Shown here: positions 15,159 through 18,429 of the stretch, piece after piece
How the letters are laid out: each line of letters starts with the position of its first letter
Numbering within the stretch: position 1 is the first letter of the stretch
Source: Kiritimatiellia bacterium
Lineage (GTDB): Bacteria; Verrucomicrobiota; Kiritimatiellia; RFP12; UBA1067
Length of the DNA stretch: 18,429 nt
Direction of reading: 5' to 3'
Assembly (NCBI GenBank): GCA_904502135.1
Contig: CAJGDE010000029.1
Coordinates: 1-18,429 of the forward strand
Made by a program: the position numbers and the translations under genes
Notes under the pieces: model-generated
Told to the model about the DNA's origin: nothing
The model's database searches: none
The model's input: only the letters and a program-made list of their open reading frames with translations

Positions 15159-16147
15159 CAGACGTCATTAAATCGAAAAAGTCGGAATGGCTGACAACCC
15201 TGCCCTCGTTGGTGTGGTTGCTGCTCTTTTTTGCCGTTCCGGCGCTGATCGTCTTGGCCTTCACCTTTCATACCCACACCCCGAACGGTGGCGTAGGTCC
15301 GTGGAGCCTTTCTACGTGGAGAGACCTCGTTGATCCCGATTATCCGGTAATCGTATGGAAGACGATTCGCATATCGTTTGAGGTGACATTATGGTGCATC
15401 CTGCTTTCGCTGCCGTGTGCGTATGCGATTGCGAAACTGCCCAAAAAGTGGCGCTCGATCGTCGCAGGCGCGATAATGATGCCGTTTTGGACGAGTTTCG
15501 TTGTTCGTGTTTTCGCTTGGAAGGCTCTTCTGCATCCGGATGGCTGGCTTCAAGCCTGTTATTTGACATGGCTTAGGGTTTCGGAGTGGATGTTCAATTG
15601 GCTGCCTGAATTTCTCCAGAAGTTTTTCATCGCCATCGGTTTCGCATCTGCGCAGAAGGTCGATCCGATGCTTTCGACGGTTCTGGACTCCGAGGCGGCG
15701 GTCGTTTTGGTTTCTGTTTATACATTTATTCCGTTTGCCGTGATGCCGATATATTCGGCCGCCGAAAAGTTTGATTTTTCGCTTCTTGAGGCGGCTCGCG
15801 ATCTCGGAGCCAAAAATTTCTACGCTTTCAGAAAAATATTTATCCCGGGGATTCGTCAAGGTATCATTTCCGCGATTCTGATGGTTTTTATTCCGACAAT
15901 CGGCTCATACGTCATTCCGCAGATGCTGGGCGGAACGGAGTGCGTGCTTATCGGAAACAAAATCTTTATGAGAGCGATGCAGAATCGCAATATTCCTCAC
16001 GCGTCAGCTCTTGCGACTTTAATGGCGCTTGCCGTTTTGATACCGATCGGTTGCGCCATGTGGTGGCGTCGCCGTCAGGAAGTGCGGGATAAAAAGAGAC
16101 TTGATTTGCGCACGGCGCATCTTATGACCGGGGGTGAAGCGTCATGA
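15155..16147 (+). CDS. potB: Polyamine ABC transporter permease PotB
   Basis: 330 residues, about six membrane helices, the first at LPSLVWLLLFFAVPALIVLAF near residue 15. The periplasmic loop after it is long, as usual for PotB. The cytoplasmic EAA loop that docks on PotA reads LLEAARDLGAKNFYAFRKI, followed by FIPGIRQGIISAILMVFIPT. It forms the membrane channel with PotC. The gene is joined to potA and potC by ATGA overlaps (4 nt each). A roughly 40-residue insertion between helices (around residues 128-175, WMFNWLPEFLQKFF) makes it somewhat longer than E. coli PotB (about 275-285). Confidence 0.92.
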   Translation: MTDVIKSKKSEWLTTLPSLVWLLLFFAVPALIVLAFTFHTHTPNGGVGPWSLSTWRDLVDPDYPVIVWKTIRISFEVTLWCILLSLPCAYAIAKLPKKWRSIVAGAIMMPFWTSFVVRVFAWKALLHPDGWLQACYLTWLRVSEWMFNWLPEFLQKFFIAIGFASAQKVDPMLSTVLDSEAAVVLVSVYTFIPFAVMPIYSAAEKFDFSLLEAARDLGAKNFYAFRKIFIPGIRQGIISAILMVFIPTIGSYVIPQMLGGTECVLIGNKIFMRAMQNRNIPHASALATLMALAVLIPIGCAMWWRRRQEVRDKKRLDLRTAHLMTGGEAS

Positions 16148-16971
16148 AGAGGTCTTATGTTTCAGCTGTGATACTTGCGATAGTCCTCGTATTTCTGTAT
16201 GTGCCGATACTTTTCGTGATCGCATACGGTTTTATCCCAAACGGCATTTCAATGAGCTTTTTTAATGCTGAAGGGGAGTTTATCGGGTTTACGGGTAAAT
16301 GGTACGCGATGATTTTTTCAGGCGATCGCCGCCTTGAGGCGCTTCTTGAGAGCTTTTGGCTTTCGCTGACTATTGCCGGTATCGCGACGGTTGTCTCGTG
16401 CGTTCTTGGAACTACAGCGGCGCTCGCTCTTCATAAGTGGAAGAGTAAACTTCAGGCTATTCACCACGCTTTAGTGTATACGCCACTTATCATGCCCGAT
16501 ATTTTAATAGGCATATCGCTTTTGATGCTCTTTGTCGCCTGTTGCGTCGATTGCGGTTTTTGGACGATTCTTATCGCGCATATCACGTTTTGTGTCTCTT
16601 ACGTCGTTATGACGATACTCGCCAGACTCCAAGACTTTGACGACCGCATAATTGAGGCGGCCTATGATCTTGGCGCAGGGCCCTGGTATGCGTTTTTCCA
16701 CGTTCAGCTGCCGATTCTGATGCCGGGCATCATCGCGGGCGGGCTTCTTGCCTTTACGCTCTCGATTGATGATGTCGTGATAACTACATTCGTCAACGGC
16801 GCGGGGACGAATACGTTCCCGACTTACGTAAGTTCCATGACAAAACATTCGCGCAATCTTCCCGCGGTTTTTGCACTTTCAACATTGATGCTTCTTTTTA
16901 CTTGCGTGCTTATGGGGCTTTCGAAACTCATAGTCCGCAAGGATAACATAAAAACAAAAGGAAAACAGTAG
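16144..16971 (+). CDS. potC: Polyamine ABC transporter permease PotC
   Basis: 275 residues with about six membrane helices, starting with VILAIVLVFLYVPILFVIAY. The EAA loop reads IIEAAYDLGAGPWYAFFHV and is followed by QLPILMPGIIAGGLLAF, then TLSIDDVVITTFVNG, a stretch very typical of PotC and PotI. It is the second half of the inner-membrane polyamine channel. The start overlaps the potB stop (ATGA), and the TAG stop is directly followed by the potD ATG. Length is normal for the family. Confidence 0.93.
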   Translation: MKRSYVSAVILAIVLVFLYVPILFVIAYGFIPNGISMSFFNAEGEFIGFTGKWYAMIFSGDRRLEALLESFWLSLTIAGIATVVSCVLGTTAALALHKWKSKLQAIHHALVYTPLIMPDILIGISLLMLFVACCVDCGFWTILIAHITFCVSYVVMTILARLQDFDDRIIEAAYDLGAGPWYAFFHVQLPILMPGIIAGGLLAFTLSIDDVVITTFVNGAGTNTFPTYVSSMTKHSRNLPAVFALSTLMLLFTCVLMGLSKLIVRKDNIKTKGKQ

Positions 16972-18126
16972 ATGAAATTATCGACACTCGTATACATGAC
17001 CGTAGCAGGCTCGCTCATATCTGCATTGTCAGTCGGTTGTTCAAAAAGCGAAGAAGCTTTGGCTATAGATCTTTCGCGGCAGGCGAGCGCAGCCGCGCAG
17101 GAAAGCGGCTACAAGATGCAGCAGGAAGGCGAAGCTGTTTTGCATGTTTATACATGGAGCGATTATATTTCTCCCGATGTTCTGGCGAGCTTTGAAAAAG
17201 CGCTTAACTGCAAAGTGAAAATTGACACGTTCGACTCAAATGAGACGATGTACGCAAAGCTCAAGGCGGGCGGCGCCGGGTATGACATCATCATGCCGAG
17301 CTCATATCTTGTTTCCTTGATGGCGAAAGAAGGGCTCATAACAAAATTCGATCACGCGAGAATTCCCAATGTCAGAAAAAATTTCGACAAGAATTTTTCT
17401 TCGCAGATTCTTGACCCCACATTCCTTTACAATGTCCCTTACGCGGTGACGTATACTGGCTTTATGTACATAAAGAACAAGGTTCCCGCAGGCGTGGATA
17501 TCAATTCCTGGAAGGCTCTCGAGAACAGTGCGTTCAACGGCAAGGTTACGCTTCTTGACGATCTGCGAGAGGTTATCGGCGCAGGGCTCATGGCGTGCGG
17601 ATATTCGATCAACTCTCGCAATCCCGCTGAGATTGACGCCGCCGTGGAAATGGTTCTCAAGTGGAAAAAGAACGTCCGTAAGTTTGACTCCGAAAGTTAC
17701 AAGACCGAGGTTGCCTCCAGCGCTACCTGGCTTGGTTTAGGGTATTCGACAGACGCGACACAGGTCATTATCGGTGAAGAAGAGGGTGATGCCCGCGATG
17801 ATATCGGTTTCGCTCTTCCTAAAGAAGGTTATACGATTGCGTTTGACGAGATGGTTCTTTCTTCAAAGTCGAAGAATGTCGATCTTGCCTATGCATTCAT
17901 CAACTATCTGTATAACGGTGATGTCGCGAAGGTCAATATGGAGTATATCATGGGGCCGATGCCGGTTAAGCCTGGTATAGACGCCCTCGATGAAGGCTAT
18001 CGCTCTCAGATCGTTCTCAGCGAAGAGATAATCACGAAGGGGCAGCCTTTGATGCCTGTTGATGATGATCCTGCCGTTATGGAGCTCTATAACAAGGCTT
18101 GGGACAAGATCAAGGCTACTAAATAA
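16972..18126 (+). CDS. potD: Polyamine-binding lipoprotein PotD
   Basis: 384 residues. The N-terminal signal ends in SVGC with Cys23 as probable lipidation site; Ser at -3 of the lipobox is slightly off consensus. The mature protein is a periplasmic binding protein that hands polyamine to PotBC. Family marks: VYTWSDYISPDVL (W62, D64, Y65), SNETMYAKL (89-97), YDIIMPSSY (104-112), PYAVTYTGFMY, DDLREV (196-201, matching the Asp and Glu that hold the amines) and LPKEGYTIAFDEM (D292). WSDYI resembles putrescine-specific PotF more than E. coli PotD. The position of the stacking Trp of PotD appears to be Ala290. Ligand preference is therefore open: putrescine, spermidine or another diamine. A Shine-Dalgarno AAAAGGA lies within the end of potC, about 9 nt before the ATG. 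A terminator follows 28 nt after the stop codon. Confidence 0.92.
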   Translation: MKLSTLVYMTVAGSLISALSVGCSKSEEALAIDLSRQASAAAQESGYKMQQEGEAVLHVYTWSDYISPDVLASFEKALNCKVKIDTFDSNETMYAKLKAGGAGYDIIMPSSYLVSLMAKEGLITKFDHARIPNVRKNFDKNFSSQILDPTFLYNVPYAVTYTGFMYIKNKVPAGVDINSWKALENSAFNGKVTLLDDLREVIGAGLMACGYSINSRNPAEIDAAVEMVLKWKKNVRKFDSESYKTEVASSATWLGLGYSTDATQVIIGEEEGDARDDIGFALPKEGYTIAFDEMVLSSKSKNVDLAYAFINYLYNGDVAKVNMEYIMGPMPVKPGIDALDEGYRSQIVLSEEIITKGQPLMPVDDDPAVMELYNKAWDKIKATK

Positions 18127-18153
18127 GGCTGAAGATCAAGTAGGATTATTCCT

Positions 18154-18193
18154 TAAAAAACGAAAACCCCCGCCAAGGGGGTTTCATTTTTAT
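18154..18193. terminator. Bidirectional intrinsic terminator between potD and tRNA-Asn
   Basis: Stem AAACCCCC (18164-18171) with GGGGGTTT (18177-18184), loop GCCAA, 8 perfect pairs. On the plus strand it is followed by TTTCATTTTTAT and on the minus strand by TTTTCGTTTTTT, so it can end both potABCD and the convergent tRNA transcript. Confidence 0.88.
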
Positions 18194-18268
18194 TGGCTCG
18201 GGCGGCTGGATTCGAACCAGCGACCAATTGATTAACAGTCAACTGCGCTACCGCTGCGCCACGCCCGA
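18194..18268 (-). tRNA. tRNA-Asn (anticodon GTT)
   Basis: On the minus strand the acceptor TCGGGCG (18262-18268) pairs perfectly with CGCCCGA (18198-18204). The D stem is GCGC/GCGC with a short 7-nt loop. The anticodon stem is GTTGA/TCAAT with loop CTGTTAA, giving anticodon GTT. The T stem is GCTGG/CCAGC with loop TTCGAAT. Discriminator G and an encoded CCA (18194-18196) follow. Length is 75 nt including CCA. All arms fold cleanly. Confidence 0.97.
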
Positions 18269-18285
18269 ACGTCGTGTTGGCGCAT

Positions 18286-18315
18286 ATTATAGCAAAAATT
18301 CATTCGGTTAGACAA
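18286..18315 (-). promoter_or_regulatory. tRNA-Asn promoter
   Basis: Minus strand: -35 TTGTCT (18310-18315), 18-bp spacer, -10 TATAAT (18286-18291) preceded by TGC (extended -10). The start would fall about 10 nt before the mature tRNA 5' end. Confidence 0.72.
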
Positions 18316-18354
18316 GGGGGTTTTTGTCTTTTTTTTAAAAAAATTACCCCCTTG
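18313..18354. repeat. Inverted repeat CAAGGGGG…CCCCCTTG with A/T-rich centre
   Basis: Eight-base arms (18313-18320 and 18347-18354) flank 26 bp made almost entirely of A and T, including a T8 run abutting an A7 run. Each outer end supplies the TTG of a -35 hexamer for one of two divergent promoters. A smaller repeat, GACAA (18311-18315) with TTGTC (18324-18328), is nested in it. Confidence 0.7.
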
Positions 18355-18381
18355 CACGTTAAGCGTCATTTTTGATATAAT
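18352..18381 (+). promoter_or_regulatory. Promoter of the gene beginning at 18421
   Basis: -35 TTGCAC (18352-18357), 18-bp spacer, -10 TATAAT (18376-18381) preceded by TGA (extended -10). The leader to the ATG at 18421 is about 33 nt and has no strong Shine-Dalgarno. Confidence 0.65.
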
Positions 18382-18420
18382 ATACGCTCATTCGACCACT
18401 CAAAAGAGTAAATAACAACC

Positions 18421-18429
18421 ATGAAAGTA
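18421..18429 (+). CDS. Start of an unidentified gene (first three codons)
   Basis: ATG AAA GTA at the window edge, at a normal distance from a good promoter. Only Met-Lys-Val can be read, so the product is unknown. The coding call rests on the promoter and spacing alone. Confidence 0.4.

Noticed and set aside
18303..18360. Inverted repeat read as a second terminator
   Set aside because: It has G/C arms and T-runs, but it lies between two divergent promoters with no transcript entering it to end; the T-runs are inside the loop.
1..18429. CRISPR arrays, insertion sequences, phage or defence islands
   Set aside because: No regularly spaced repeats, transposase, integrase or clustered defence genes were seen. 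AddAB is a housekeeping repair pair, and the AAA_14 ATPase is a lone gene cut by the edge.

Overview
The window looks like a chromosomal piece of a Gram-negative-type bacterium. The evidence is a lipoprotein polyamine-binding protein, Tat and Sec signal sequences, a SanA/YdcF-type envelope protein, and AddAB rather than RecBCD. Protein flavour (GH109-type Gfo/Idh/MocA enzyme, secreted orphan proteins, SecY close to Verrucomicrobia-like sequences) suggests the PVC group, perhaps Kiritimatiellota, Lentisphaerota or Verrucomicrobiota. That placement is a judgement by eye, not a computed one. The genetic code looks standard, and the core genes are mid-GC while the left end is visibly more AT-rich.

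Layout. 1-625 (-): N-terminal part of an AAA_14/DUF4143-type ATPase, cut by the window edge. 626-1183: no convincing gene; it holds a promoter with a direct repeat, skewed low-complexity sequence and one REP-like hairpin. 1184-2329 (-): a secreted protein of unknown function with its own promoter, which diverges from the next block. 2539-8704 (+): an AddB-like nuclease and an AddA-like helicase-nuclease overlapping by 8 nt, forming a double-strand-break end-processing pair. 8813-10210 (+): secY, away from the ribosomal-protein operon. 10244-12952 (+): a Tat-exported GH109-type glycosidase/oxidoreductase, a GtrA membrane protein and a DUF218 (SanA/YdcF) protein, tightly packed. 13027-14010 (+): UDP-glucuronate decarboxylase (UDP-xylose synthase). 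14055-18126 (+): a complete potABCD polyamine importer. Then come a bidirectional terminator, tRNA-Asn (-) and the first three codons of a divergent gene.

How the genes fit together. Polyamine import is a self-contained unit: ATPase, two permeases and a lipoprotein receptor joined by ATGA overlaps or direct abutment. The GH109, GtrA, DUF218 and UXS genes share a glycan/cell-envelope theme, although no complete pathway is present. AddAB is a housekeeping recombination unit.

The most useful observations are regulatory. Seven of the eight promoters I can place carry an extended -10 (TGn before TATAAT or TAAAAT). The potA promoter sits so close to its ATG that the transcript should be leaderless. 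The tRNA-Asn promoter and the promoter of the last gene form a mirror pair around a CCCCCTTG inverted repeat. Protein oddities include an AddB without its iron-sulfur cysteines and Walker A motif, and a PotD whose main stacking tryptophan position is alanine. I see no convincing new multi-gene defence or mobile system. The least explained gene is the secreted protein at 1184-2329.
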